64,000 nucleotides of DNA from Ideonella livida (GCF_010499455.1 NZ_JAAGOH010000003.1:1-64000); one strand, 5' to 3'. Positions 25,421-34,563 are shown, numbered from the stretch's first letter. A program made the numbers and translations. Notes: generated by a model from the sequence alone, not told the origin.

Positions 25421-26575
25421 CTACTTCAGGACAGCCTCCTCGCCAACAAACAGGCGTACAGCCTGAACCAACGCCTCCACATCGCGCTGCTCCACTGCGC
25501 GGCCAGAAATGTCGATACGCAGGTCGCCCTCGGCGCTTTGCTGCACGGTCGCCACGCCGCGTCCAGCCAGCTCAATCGCCCACGATCGGGAGGGGGTTGT
25601 ACGGTACAACGCCCCATTGCCGCGCAGATCCACAGGATCCTGCAAAAGCCGCTGCAGCACCTCCTTACCAGACAAGGCACCTCGGTCGTGGCTCAAAGCC
25701 GCGGCGCGCCGCAGCACCCCCTCACGGTCTGTGTTCAGCGCATCGTTGAGCAACTTGGACCAGCGGAACTGCAAATCCAGCGGCGAGGCAAAGGCGCCCA
25801 CCACCTCGGCAGGCAAACGCGCCAGGCTCAGTGCCTTGCCCAGATTCCCCAAATCCACCCCCACCGCCTCAGCCAGCTTGCGGTTGGAGGGGAAGAGACC
25901 TTCATCCAGTGCGCGCTGGTACATCTTGCCCTGTTCCCAGGCCGAGAGATCCTTGCGGGTTCGGTTCTCACGGTCCATCTCGACGAACAATGCCTGGTCG
26001 TCCAGGTTGTCCACCATGGCCAGCACCGGCAAGCCAAGCTCCAGGCAGGCCTGGTGCCGGCGATGGCCATACACCAGCTCAAAGCGTTCAGCACCGCCCT
26101 CCGCTGCAACCTGGCGGACCTTGATGGGCTGAACGTTCCCCCCCGCGTTGGCGATCTCCGCCTTCAGCTGCTCAAAATCGACACCAAGAAAGCTGCGCGG
26201 ATCACGATTGGCATACCGACTGCGCACCACCAGCTTCGGGTCCAACCACCGCGCGGCCTTTGCGCCCTCCCACTGCTGCAGGTCCACCAAGGCCTCGTCG
26301 AGCTGACTGCGAAGACCCTCCGCCTCTGCAGCCGCAGCACGCAGTTCCTCGTTCTCCTTGAGCAGGGAGGAGCGGGCGTCATTGGCAAAGGCCATCAGCG
26401 CGCCCGGCGCCGTTTTCGGCCCTGCCAAAGGTGCCGACGGCGCCACCGGCGCAGGTGCCGTCGTGTTGGGCAGGGCCAATCCTGGAATGGCCTCTCCGGC
26501 CCGCGAGGGCAGGGCGCCCGGCAGGTTGCTGAAATCCAGTTTGGCAGCCTTGCTGCTCAGCTTGCTCGTCGCCAT
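25421..26575 (-). CDS. parB: Partition protein ParB
   Basis: 384-residue centromere-binding CTPase/DNA-binding protein. N-terminus is disordered and Pro/Ala-rich, with a coiled-coil at about 68-100 (LLKENEELRAAAAEAEGLRS). The ParB/Srx domain carries GHRRHQA at 170-176 and ENRTRKDLS at 203-211, the conserved CTP-binding boxes, then a helix-turn-helix at about 230-253 (NRKLAEAVGVDLGNLGKALS). It would spread from parS and stimulate ParA. Start 26575 is one base after the parA stop, so parAB are co-transcribed. A parS-like palindrome is embedded at 25596-25610 of its own coding sequence. Confidence 0.9.
   Translation of the reverse strand: MATSKLSSKAAKLDFSNLPGALPSRAGEAIPGLALPNTTAPAPVAPSAPLAGPKTAPGALMAFANDARSSLLKENEELRAAAAEAEGLRSQLDEALVDLQQWEGAKAARWLDPKLVVRSRYANRDPRSFLGVDFEQLKAEIANAGGNVQPIKVRQVAAEGGAERFELVYGHRRHQACLELGLPVLAMVDNLDDQALFVEMDRENRTRKDLSAWEQGKMYQRALDEGLFPSNRKLAEAVGVDLGNLGKALSLARLPAEVVGAFASPLDLQFRWSKLLNDALNTDREGVLRRAAALSHDRGALSGKEVLQRLLQDPVDLRGNGALYRTTPSRSWAIELAGRGVATVQQSAEGDLRIDISGRAVEQRDVEALVQAVRLFVGEEAVLK
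25596..25610. promoter_or_regulatory. Candidate parS site 3, inside parB
   Basis: GTTGTACGGTACAAC is flanked by GGGG and GCCCC, close to the two intergenic sites. It lies in the 3' third of parB and there encodes part of ALYRTTPS. Intragenic parS sites are known in other replicons; here the match is exact over 15 bases. Confidence 0.65.
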
Positions 26576-26576
26576 G

Positions 26577-27794
26577 TCAATGTCCGAGTTGTTCCACTTG
26601 GGCCGCCCACACGGCCTCAATCTGTTGTTCCACCAGCTCACACAGCCGGTCATAAGCGTCCCGCGCCCGGGAGAAGGTCTTGGCGTTCATCGCCCCACGG
26701 GGCAGGTCATACACGGTGCCGAATTCGGCCGCCGCTGTCGCCGTCACTGCCGTCTTCGGGATCTCAATGGGCAACACCTTCTCGGTATAGCCCTCCAGGA
26801 CCCATTGACGCACCACCGAACTTGCTGCGTCGGAGGATTCCACCCGTGACAGCAGCACGTCGATGAACTCGAACGTCTTGTCTTGGCCGCGGCTGCGAAT
26901 CAGCTGATTGCAGAGATCGGAAAACAGATCCCAAAACTGCGCAGAACTTGCAAAATCCAAGGCAGATGGCGGCAGCGGCATGATGACGCCATCGGCCGCC
27001 ATCAAGGCATTGATGGTGACGTAGGACAGCGCCGGCGGCGTGTCGATCACGATGACGTCGTAATCCATGCGCGCCTGGTCCAGACCGCGATCCAGACAGC
27101 GCCAAAACTCAAAGCCAGGATCGCGGGTTTGGCGTGCGGGGAGCGCAAATTCAGCCCCAAAAAGCAGCGGTGCGGCGCAAACCAGATCGATGCCAGGCCA
27201 GTAGCTCGGGCGAATGGCATAACTCAGGTCGTCGTGTTCGCCGGCAAAAAGGAGCATGGCGGTGTGTTCCTGCTCAACCTCCGCATCAGGAAGGACACCA
27301 AACAAGGTGGTGGCTGACCCTTGGGGATCCAGATCCACCACCAACACACGATGCCCGCGCATGGAAAGTCCCTGCGCTAGGGTCACCGCCGAGGTGGTCT
27401 TGGCCACGCCACCCTTGAAATTGGCCACCGTGATGGTGGTACCTGCCGCCATGGCAGGACGAAGGTGGCTTGCACGAAACTCTCGAACCCATTCCCGAGC
27501 TTCGTGCATCGTCCACTCACGGCGGTTTCCCTTCATCGTGCCCTGTGGCAGTCCGCCCCGACTCAGGCGATAGGCGATGCGGTTCTTGTCCACGTCGCAC
27601 AAGGTGGCCAGCTGCGCGGCGCTGACGTCTGGGGCTTGTTTGGCGGCGGTTGGCTCCAGCATCGCAGCACGGATGTGTTCCATCATGGCCGAGATGCGTG
27701 CCGCTTGCAGTTCGATGTCCGCCAGAGACTGGCGTTTGATGGGGGCGCGCGCCTGTCGCAACGCGTCACTCATCACGGGCTTCTTTTCGCTCAT
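26577..27794 (-). CDS. parA: Partition ATPase ParA (type Ia, with N-terminal DNA-binding region)
   Basis: 405-residue Walker-type ATPase. The deviant Walker A KGGVAKTT is at 127-134, followed by VVDLDPQGSATT (A' region) and VIDTPPALS (Walker B). The 115-residue N-terminal part, with VSAAQLATLCDVDKNRIAYRL, is a MerR-like DNA-binding segment, as in type Ia ParA proteins that repress their own promoter. ATG 27794 is preceded by GGAG; a longer frame would run into the AT-rich origin. Together with ParB it moves the replicon to cell poles or quarter positions. Confidence 0.92.
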   Translation of the reverse strand: MSEKKPVMSDALRQARAPIKRQSLADIELQAARISAMMEHIRAAMLEPTAAKQAPDVSAAQLATLCDVDKNRIAYRLSRGGLPQGTMKGNRREWTMHEAREWVREFRASHLRPAMAAGTTITVANFKGGVAKTTSAVTLAQGLSMRGHRVLVVDLDPQGSATTLFGVLPDAEVEQEHTAMLLFAGEHDDLSYAIRPSYWPGIDLVCAAPLLFGAEFALPARQTRDPGFEFWRCLDRGLDQARMDYDVIVIDTPPALSYVTINALMAADGVIMPLPPSALDFASSAQFWDLFSDLCNQLIRSRGQDKTFEFIDVLLSRVESSDAASSVVRQWVLEGYTEKVLPIEIPKTAVTATAAAEFGTVYDLPRGAMNAKTFSRARDAYDRLCELVEQQIEAVWAAQVEQLGH

Positions 27795-28502
27795 CAGAAA
27801 CTCCGAATAGATGTTGATTACGCGATTATGCGTGTGAACACCGAAAAATCGAATGGAATTCGGTATGTCAAAGCTCGCGAGCACCATGCCGCAGTGACGT
27901 ATGCCAGCGAAAGCTTGTGGCATTCGGTTTTGGGTCCTAAATGGGGTCCATCAGACCTTCTCGGGGGATGAGATTAAGAAGAAATCTTCAATACCATCTA
28001 AGAGATTAAGCCTCCCTCGAATGTCAGAAAAACTCATATAATTCAACAACTTACATCGACTTTTAAGACCAAATTCGTCCAGCAACTACCCGCTGTTGTC
28101 CGTTGTTCTCCCGTTTGTGTCTGTGGAACAACCGACCATCGTCCAGCCTATGACCGGGGGCCACCGTCCAGACCCGTCCGGACGCCTCAAGGGCTGAGGC
28201 GTGCACATTCGCCCGGCCTCGCAGAGCCCTTCGTGGGGTCGAGTAGGGTTGTCGGCTGCGGAAAGGCGGGTAAATCTCGGACATCGGTCTCCAGAAATCG
28301 ATCTCCCGCAAAGGCTTGGTGCCTGCCGGCAAGGGCCTGCGTGACGAAAGGTCCAGACTTTTCCCGTCGTCCTGGCCCGGTAAGCAGCTGGACTGTTTCG
28401 GATTTCGGCAAGAACCGTCCAGCTTTTACCCGCGAATCGAAGTGGATTGCGCGAACCACTGCGGTAATTGCGTCCAATCGCTGAAGGACATACCATCAAC
28501 CC
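27795..28502. other. Replication origin region: AT-rich segment plus iterons
   Basis: This 708-bp gap between parA and rep is clearly richer in A+T than its neighbours from about 27810 to 28075, a candidate DNA-unwinding element. It has a 9-bp direct repeat GAGATTAAG (27970-27978 and 28002-28010), a small palindrome GAAGAAATCTTC (27978-27989), and ACCGAA...TTCGGT (27840-27864) close to the parA promoter. From 28076 to 28434 seven iteron-like repeats follow. No consensus DnaA box was seen. Small open frames here are not credible genes. Confidence 0.75.
28076..28434. repeat. Iteron array for the Rep protein
   Basis: Best-matching copy reads GTCCAGCTTTTACCCGC. Forward copies: 28076-28093, 28140-28157, 28165-28176 (partial), 28351-28366, 28416-28434. 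Inverted copies: 28266-28282 and 28376-28393. Shared parts are GTCCAG at one end and T/A-CCCG at the other with a variable centre. They lie immediately upstream of the initiator gene, as expected for Rep binding sites that control initiation and copy number. Confidence 0.65.
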
Positions 28503-30212
28503 ATGGACGATCCGCGTGCCCTCACCGCAGGCCCGCCCGGTGAGGAAAGCTCGACGCCAGAGCTGCGCAAGCCGCACGAAATGATCGTGCTCATGCCCCG
28601 CAGCAAGCGGGTGACCCTCACCGGACGGTTGCTCTACAACGCCATGCTGCAAGTGGCGCAGTCGCGTCTGGCGGCATTGCAGACCATGCCCAGTGCCGAC
28701 TATCTGTTTGAGGCGCCCTTGCCAGCCCTGCTGCGCACGACTGGCTCCAGTGGCGAGGACCGCACCGCAGCTAAGCGCTATCTGCGCGAGATGCGCGGCT
28801 TGGAGGTGGACTGGGAGTCCACCGCACCGGGAGATGGCGTCAAGTGGCGCGGCTTTTCCATGCTCTCGGAGGTCGCCATCGAACTGCGGGGAGGGGAGAA
28901 CTGGGTGGCCTGGTCTTATCCGCCCACGTTGATGGCGGCCCTGAGGGAGCCCGCCCGCTGGGCCCGGATTGATCTGGACATGCTGGCGCGCCTCGGAACT
29001 TACTCGGCGGTGGCCTTGTTCGAGATCTGTGCGCGCTACCGCGACAACCCATCGGGTGTGACCAGTCGCAAGCCGGTGTCGTGGTGGGTCGACGCGCTCA
29101 GCCCCCAGCCTGGTGGCAGCGAGCGGCGGGAGTGGCGCAAGTTCAAGTCAGAACGCGTGAAAGAGGCGGTGGACGAGATCAATGCGCACACCGACCTGGA
29201 GGTCGAACTCATTGAGCATCGGCAAGGGCGGGCTGTGATGGAGGTTCAGTTCGCGGTGCGTCGCAAGTTGCGCGGCGTGCGGGGGGCGGTACAAGCGGCG
29301 TTGGGCGCCGGCCAGGGCCAGGGCAACGGGACGACCGTACCCGCTGACGCGCACCTGGTGCTGCGTGCCGAGTCTCTCGGCATACGTGAGCTCAAGCTCG
29401 AAGGCTTGCTCAAGGAGTTCGGTGCGGATGCCGTGCGTGAGCAGCTTGATGTGGTCGAGCGCCGACACGCCAGTGCTCATCTCAGGCAGATTGAGAATCC
29501 GTATTCCTACCTCCGGTCGCTCTTGCGCCAGCAAGCTGGTCAGCTTGATTCGGTGGCGACGGTTCAAGTGCCGATGCAAGAACGGGATGCGGGTCCTGCG
29601 TGGTTGGCTGGCGATCGCCTTTCGGGCTCTGTCACCTCATCCTCTGCCAGGGTGGCTCGTCGGGCGGGCAGTGTTCCAACCAGGTCCGCTGCTTCAGGGG
29701 CACAAACCGCGGGCGAACTTTCGCAGACTCTGCTGCAGGGCATGGAGCGCGAGGCGCGCTCTCCTGTGGATCCACGTGGAACAGGGGCGCAAAGGCCAGC
29801 TGAGCGCCGGATGCCGGCGGCGGAGTCACCGGTGCAGGCGCGGCCTGTGATGCGTAGGCCGGGGCCAGTGGGCACCTCCGGCGTGGGTTCGGATGCCCGT
29901 TCGGGTCTTGGCGGCGTGGTGGGGCGCTCGGCGGGTAGTGGCACCGCTCCCGGAGTTTCGTCCATGTCCGACTCCTCTTGGCTGGAGCGCCGTATTCAGC
30001 AGCTCAAGAGCGAGTTAGCCAGCATGACGCCGGAGCAGCGGCAGGTTTGGGTGGAACTGGCGCTGAAGGATCTGGCGGAGAGGCGGCTTCTTTCGGCCGT
30101 CATTTCACGGCGCGCGGCGCAAGGCGATGTCCTTCACGGCATGTTGGGCGCTGTTTTGGTCAAGCTCTATGGCGAGCGGCAGTACGGTACTGGCTGGGAC
30201 TCACAAACATAG
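28503..30212 (+). CDS. Replication initiator protein, Rep_3/RepB type
   Basis: 569-residue initiator. Residues about 25-260 carry two winged-helix domains of the Rep_3 superfamily; recognisable parts are MIVLMPRSKRVTLTGRLLYN, RIDLDMLARLGTYSAVALFE and SWWVDALSPQPGGSERREWR. The next part (about 290-355) is helical with IENPYSYLRSLLRQQ. The last 200 residues are Ser/Gly/Arg-rich and disordered, ending in a helical tail (ERRIQQLKSELASMTPEQRQ). It should bind the iterons upstream and open the origin. The ribosome site is poor (AAGGA about 16 bases upstream), so a later start at MIVLMP is possible. Confidence 0.83.
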   Translation: MDDPRALTAGPPGEESSTPELRKPHEMIVLMPRSKRVTLTGRLLYNAMLQVAQSRLAALQTMPSADYLFEAPLPALLRTTGSSGEDRTAAKRYLREMRGLEVDWESTAPGDGVKWRGFSMLSEVAIELRGGENWVAWSYPPTLMAALREPARWARIDLDMLARLGTYSAVALFEICARYRDNPSGVTSRKPVSWWVDALSPQPGGSERREWRKFKSERVKEAVDEINAHTDLEVELIEHRQGRAVMEVQFAVRRKLRGVRGAVQAALGAGQGQGNGTTVPADAHLVLRAESLGIRELKLEGLLKEFGADAVREQLDVVERRHASAHLRQIENPYSYLRSLLRQQAGQLDSVATVQVPMQERDAGPAWLAGDRLSGSVTSSSARVARRAGSVPTRSAASGAQTAGELSQTLLQGMEREARSPVDPRGTGAQRPAERRMPAAESPVQARPVMRRPGPVGTSGVGSDARSGLGGVVGRSAGSGTAPGVSSMSDSSWLERRIQQLKSELASMTPEQRQVWVELALKDLAERRLLSAVISRRAAQGDVLHGMLGAVLVKLYGERQYGTGWDSQT

Positions 30213-30278
30213 ATATACGCAATTGCCCGACTTTTCATCAACAGCGATGAGTTACAGACCAGATGGCTTGCGTATATC

Positions 30279-30713
30279 CTATTTGTAGGTGCCGAGAAGC
30301 AAGCTGGTCTCAGTCGTCGAAATTCCATCCAACAACCGAATGGTGTTGAGTACGGTATCGAAGGCGTGCAGGCTGTCAGTGCGCAGTTCGGCGACCAGGT
30401 CCCAACGGCCGTTGGTGGTGTGCAGCGCAACCACATTGGGGTGGCCGGTGAGGGCGTGGCGCACTTCCGCCGCGCGGTTGCCCTCCACCGCAATGCTCAT
30501 CACCGCGCGGATGGCGTGCTCGGCCACATCGGGCTTGAGCTGCACGCTGTAGCCCACGATGGTGCCCTCGCGCTCCAGCCGCGCCAGGCGGTTTTGCACA
30601 GTGCTGCGGGTCACGCCCAGCGCACGGGCCAGCGCCACCACTGGCGTGCGCGCATTGCGGCGCAGCTGTGCGATCAGCTTGAGGTCGGTTTCGTCCAGAG
30701 TGGATGCGGCCAT
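30279..30713 (-). CDS. Lrp/AsnC-family transcriptional regulator
   Basis: 144-residue feast/famine regulator. Residues 7-60 are the helix-turn-helix (LDETDLKLIAQLRRNARTPV, then ALGVTRSTVQNRLARLEREG), and the rest is the RAM ligand-binding domain with the GRWDLVAEL motif. It is divergent from ornithine cyclodeaminase, 153 bp apart, and a 9-bp inverted repeat in between may be its operator. A basic amino acid such as arginine, ornithine or citrulline is the likely effector. Confidence 0.88.
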   Translation of the reverse strand: MAASTLDETDLKLIAQLRRNARTPVVALARALGVTRSTVQNRLARLEREGTIVGYSVQLKPDVAEHAIRAVMSIAVEGNRAAEVRHALTGHPNVVALHTTNGRWDLVAELRTDSLHAFDTVLNTIRLLDGISTTETSLLLGTYK

Positions 30714-30716
30714 GGT

Positions 30717-30754
30717 TTGAGCAAAGTGTTTGCTTGGGTGTTCATTTTGCTCAA
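30717..30754. promoter_or_regulatory. Candidate Lrp-type operator
   Basis: TTGAGCAAA (30717-30725) and TTTGCTCAA (30746-30754) are perfect inverted arms 29 bp apart centre to centre, just beyond the start codon of the Lrp gene and about 113 bp before the cyclodeaminase start. The arrangement suits a regulator that controls both divergent genes. Confidence 0.5.
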
Positions 30755-30866
30755 TCCATTGCGCGAAGTGAGCAGCTTGCCTGCTTCTTTCTGGCGGTGG
30801 AGGCCGAAAGAATCCGGTGCATCGAGATCAGATGCCGCTGCCCGGAGGCAGCGCAAGGAGACCCCC

Positions 30867-31913
30867 ATGACCCGATTCATTGATGTGGCCACCCTGGCCG
30901 AGTTGGTGGCCGCCGAGGGCCTGGAACATTTCATCGGCGAGCTGGCCGACACCATTGCGGCCGACTACGTGCGCTGGCCCGAGTTCGACAAGTCCGCTCG
31001 CGTGGCCAGCCACTCCGAGGTGGGTGTGATTGAACTGATGCCCACCGCCGATGGCCAGCGCTACGCCTTCAAGTACGTCAACGGCCACCCGGCCAACACC
31101 CGCCGCGGCCTTTACACCGTGATGGCGTTTGGCGTGCTGGCCGAGGTGGCCACCGGCTACCCGGTGCTGCTGTCAGAGTTGACGCTGGCCACCGCCTTGC
31201 GCACCGCGGCCACTTCGCTGGTGGCCGCCCGGGCGCTGGCCCGGCCTGGGTCACGCCGCATGGCACTGATTGGCAACGGCGCGCAGAGCGAGTTCCAGGC
31301 GCTTGCCTTCCATGCGCACCTGGGCATCGAGGAGCTGGTGCTGTTTGACGTGGACCCGGCCGCCATCGACAAACTGGTGCGCAACCTGGCCCAAGCCGCG
31401 CCGCGCCTGCAGGTGCGCCGCGCCACCAGCACCGCCGACGCGGTGCGCGGCGCCGACATCGTCACCACCATCACCGCGGACAAAACCCGCGCCACCATCC
31501 TCACGCCCGAGATGATCGAACCCGGCATGCACCTGAACGCCGTGGGCGGCGACTGCCCCGGCAAGACCGAGCTGCACCCAGACATCCTGCGGGCCGCCCG
31601 CATCGTGGTGGAGTACGAGCCGCAAACCCGCATCGAGGGCGACATCCAGCAACTGCCCGCCGACTGGCCGGTGGCTCACCTGTGGCGGGTGCTGGCCGGT
31701 GAGCAGACGGGCCGCGAATCGGCCGATCAGGTCACGGTGTTTGACTCGGTGGGCTTTGCGCTGGAGGACTTCTCCACCCTGCGCCTCATCGAAAGCCGTG
31801 CGGCCGCGCTGGGTCTGGGCCAGACCATCGAGCTGGTGCCCGCGGCCGAAGACCCCAAGGATCTCTTCCGCCACACCCGACGCGGCCAGCGCACGCTGCG
31901 CCGTGTGGCCTGA
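30867..31913 (+). CDS. Ornithine cyclodeaminase
   Basis: 348-residue member of the ornithine cyclodeaminase/mu-crystallin family, which converts L-ornithine to L-proline and ammonia with bound NAD. The catalytic Lys69 lies in FKYVNGHP; the NAD loop is GNGAQSE at 136-142; GGDCPGKTEL holds the conserved Asp needed for catalysis. Length fits the bacterial enzymes. ATG 30867 is preceded by AAGGAGACC. The CtlX-like gene follows 13 bp later, so the pair likely turns citrulline/arginine into proline under Lrp control. Confidence 0.87.
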   Translation: MTRFIDVATLAELVAAEGLEHFIGELADTIAADYVRWPEFDKSARVASHSEVGVIELMPTADGQRYAFKYVNGHPANTRRGLYTVMAFGVLAEVATGYPVLLSELTLATALRTAATSLVAARALARPGSRRMALIGNGAQSEFQALAFHAHLGIEELVLFDVDPAAIDKLVRNLAQAAPRLQVRRATSTADAVRGADIVTTITADKTRATILTPEMIEPGMHLNAVGGDCPGKTELHPDILRAARIVVEYEPQTRIEGDIQQLPADWPVAHLWRVLAGEQTGRESADQVTVFDSVGFALEDFSTLRLIESRAAALGLGQTIELVPAAEDPKDLFRHTRRGQRTLRRVA

Positions 31914-31926
31914 ACGCCGCGCCGCC

Positions 31927-32955
31927 ATGTTCTGCCTTCAGCCTGACCCGACCGTGGCCCACGCCGAGCTGCTCCCATCGGCCCCGCCCGTCGGCTTGTC
32001 GGTGGCCACCGCGCCACTGCCCAGCCTGCAAGCCCCGGCTGCGGTGGTGATGGTGCGCCCGCACCATTTCCACCCCAACCCCGAAACGCTGGCGGACAAC
32101 GGCTTTCAAAGCCGCGGCGCCCCGGCCGATGGCGGCGCGCTGGCCGCCCGTGCGTTTGACGAGGTGAGCGCCGCCGCCCAGGTGCTGCGAGACGCAGGCG
32201 TCACTGTGCACCTGTTCGAGGACGACGGCACGCGTGACACGCCCGACTCGGTGTTCCCCAACAACTGGTTCTCCACCCATCCCGGGGGGCGCGTGGTGCT
32301 CTACCCCATGCACGCGGCCAGCCGCAGGAGCGAGCGCCGCGCCGATGTGATCGAGCTGCTCAAGGCCCGCTACCGCGTGCAGGAGCTGATCGACTACAGC
32401 GGCCTGGAAGCCGATGGCCTGAGCCTGGAGGGCACCGGCGCCATGGTGCTGGACCACCTGGACCGCGTGGCCTATGTGGCCCGCTCTCAGCGCGCTGACC
32501 CGGCGGTGCTGGCGCGTTTTGCGGCCCATGGCCATTACGAGCCGCTGGTGTTTGACGCCACCGATGCCCAGGGCCTGCCGGTCTATCACACCAATGTGCT
32601 GATGTGCGTGGCCACCCGCTTTGCGCTGGTGGGCACCGGCCTGATCCGCTGCCCGGCGCAGCGCGCCCAGGTGGTGCGGCGCCTGCAAGACAGTGGCCGC
32701 GAGGTCATCGAGTTGAGCGAAGCGCAGTTGCGCGAGTTTGCCGGCAACGCGCTGGAGCTGAGCGGGCGCAGCGGCCCGGTGCTGGCCCTGTCGGCCCGGG
32801 CGGCGGTGGCGCTCACAGCGGCACAACGTGCGGCCATCGAGCGCAGCGCCCGCTTGCTGCCGCTGGCGGTGCCCACCATCGAGCTGGCGGGGGGCTCGGT
32901 GCGCTGTATGTTGGCCGGCATCCACCTGACGCCACGGCCGGTGGCAGCAGCCTGA
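31927..32955 (+). CDS. Amidinotransferase-superfamily hydrolase, CtlX-like (citrulline utilisation)
   Basis: 342 residues of the guanidino-group-modifying fold (five-blade propeller). DTPDSVFPNNW (104-114), LEGTG (167-171), the catalytic His221 in VYHTNVLM and Cys327 in GSVRCMLAG are present, so a Cys-His hydrolase is expected. Relatives are arginine deiminase, dimethylargininase and the citrulline hydrolase CtlX; the nearby ornithine cyclodeaminase favours CtlX, which would give ornithine. ATG 31927 follows the cyclodeaminase by 13 bp. Confidence 0.8.
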   Translation: MFCLQPDPTVAHAELLPSAPPVGLSVATAPLPSLQAPAAVVMVRPHHFHPNPETLADNGFQSRGAPADGGALAARAFDEVSAAAQVLRDAGVTVHLFEDDGTRDTPDSVFPNNWFSTHPGGRVVLYPMHAASRRSERRADVIELLKARYRVQELIDYSGLEADGLSLEGTGAMVLDHLDRVAYVARSQRADPAVLARFAAHGHYEPLVFDATDAQGLPVYHTNVLMCVATRFALVGTGLIRCPAQRAQVVRRLQDSGREVIELSEAQLREFAGNALELSGRSGPVLALSARAAVALTAAQRAAIERSARLLPLAVPTIELAGGSVRCMLAGIHLTPRPVAAA

Positions 32956-33135
32956 GGGGGGACTGCGGCGGGCCTGAAGCGGGTATCAAACGGGCCGGAA
33001 GCGGGCAGGCGGCAGGCATGAGGGCCGGGCCGCTCCGGGTGCAGCGTGGGCCGGCGCTGTGCGATGCTCGGGCGCCCGCGTGTCGCGGGCCACCGATGCC
33101 CACCGACGACCACTGACCCCTGCCACTTGCCGCCC

Positions 33136-34563
33136 ATGCCCCGCACCGCCCTTGCTCTTGCTGCCTTGACCACCGTGTTGTGGGGGAGCGCCGTCACCCC
33201 GGCGTCTGCCGCAGTGCCCCAAGCCGAATGCCAAGTGACCTACGGCGGGGAAACCCACACCTGGCAGGCCAGCGCCACCGCCGCCCCGCTGCAAGCGCCC
33301 GTGAAAGCCGTGGGTTCCTACTTCTTGCTGCGCATGGTGCTGGAGCAACTGCCCGGCAGCGAACCCGCGCTCAAGCTGAGTGCCTGGGCCGACGCGGAAG
33401 GCGCCCCGCAGCCCCTGCACGAAGGCCGCTGGCCCGCCACTCGCGCCGGCGACACCGGCTGGCAGGCGGTGTATGAGCCGATGCGCGACGGTGAACTGCG
33501 CTACCGCTGCCAGTGGCCCGCCGTGCCCACCTTGCCCCCGGTCCGTCGCCTGCAGGCCCCGCTGGCCGTGGTGCCGCTGGACCCGGCCGTACCCGAGCGC
33601 ACCCTCTCCCCCGCCCAAGCGCAAGCCCTGCGCGCCACGCCGGCCCCAGCGGGGGCACGGGTCACGCTGGCTTTTGCCGGTGACTTGATGCTGGACGACG
33701 GCCCTGGCCGCCTGATCGCCGCCGGAGGCGACCCGCTCGCGCCTTTTGACGCCCTGCTGCGCGCCGCCGATGTGCGCATCGGCAACCTGGAGTTGCCCGT
33801 GTCCACGCGCGGTGAGGCACTGGCCAGCAAGATTTTTGTGTTCCGCGCCCCGCCGCAGGCGCTGCGCGTGCTGCAAGGCCGTTTTGACGCCGTGGCCGTG
33901 GCCAACAACCACTCGGGCGACTACGGCAAGCAGGCCTTTGCCGACACCTTGAGCCACAGTCGCGCCGCCGGCTTGGTGCCCTTTGGGGGCGGCGCCAACC
34001 TGCGCGAGGCGCACCGGCCGCTGTGGATCGAGCGCCAGGGCCTGCGCATCGCCGTGCTGGCCTACAGCGAGTTCAAGCCGCGCAGCTTTGCCGCCGGCCC
34101 CGACTGGCCCGGCATCGCCTGGAGCGAGGACACGCTGGTGGAAGCCGACATCCGCGCCGCCCGCGCCGCCGGCGCGCACGTGGTGATCCCGTTCATGCAC
34201 TGGGGCTGGGAGCGTGAACCCCAACCCGAAGCCCGCCAGCGCGCGCTGGCTCGCCGCATGATCGCCGCCGGTGCCGATGCGGTGGTGGGCGGCCATCCGC
34301 ACGTGACGCAGGGCGCCGACATCATCGATGGCAAACCGGTGATCTGGAGCCTCGGCAACTTTGTGTTCGATGGTTTTGACCTGCCTGCCGCCAAGGTGGG
34401 CTGGCTGCTGCGCCTGACGGTGGACGCCCAGGGCGTTCAGGCCTGGGATACCGTGGCCGCCCGCATGGACGAGCAGGGAACCCCCCATCCAGACCCCGCC
34501 TTGCCCACCCCCTGCGGCCGCCGTGGCCAAGCGCGGGTGGGTGAATGCACCCCCTTGCGTTGA
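33136..34563 (+). CDS. CapA-family metallophosphatase-fold protein
   Basis: 475-residue exported protein with signal peptide ending ...TPASA. The N-terminal 170 residues are a DUF3108-like or beta-rich domain of unknown role; from about residue 176 the CapA (PGA_cap) domain shows GDLMLDDGPG, NLELPVSTRG, ANNHSGDYGKQAF, MHWGWE and GGHPHVTQGAD, the calcineurin-like metal motifs. CapA helps build poly-gamma-glutamate capsules in Gram-positives, but no capB or capC genes are here, so the activity is unknown. The ATG is 180 bp past the CtlX gene. Confidence 0.78.
   Translation: MPRTALALAALTTVLWGSAVTPASAAVPQAECQVTYGGETHTWQASATAAPLQAPVKAVGSYFLLRMVLEQLPGSEPALKLSAWADAEGAPQPLHEGRWPATRAGDTGWQAVYEPMRDGELRYRCQWPAVPTLPPVRRLQAPLAVVPLDPAVPERTLSPAQAQALRATPAPAGARVTLAFAGDLMLDDGPGRLIAAGGDPLAPFDALLRAADVRIGNLELPVSTRGEALASKIFVFRAPPQALRVLQGRFDAVAVANNHSGDYGKQAFADTLSHSRAAGLVPFGGGANLREAHRPLWIERQGLRIAVLAYSEFKPRSFAAGPDWPGIAWSEDTLVEADIRAARAAGAHVVIPFMHWGWEREPQPEARQRALARRMIAAGADAVVGGHPHVTQGADIIDGKPVIWSLGNFVFDGFDLPAAKVGWLLRLTVDAQGVQAWDTVAARMDEQGTPHPDPALPTPCGRRGQARVGECTPLR

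Noticed and set aside
28086-28652. Open frame on the minus strand through the origin region
   Set aside because: It overlaps the iterons and rep start, has no recognisable motif and no ribosome site.
30180-30192. CAGTACGGTACTG near the end of rep as a fourth parS site
   Set aside because: Shares the nine-base centre GTACGGTAC but lacks the TT/AA flanks common to the three other sites; may be chance.
33136-34563. Poly-gamma-glutamate capsule locus
   Set aside because: CapA-like domain alone; no capB or capC type genes are adjacent.
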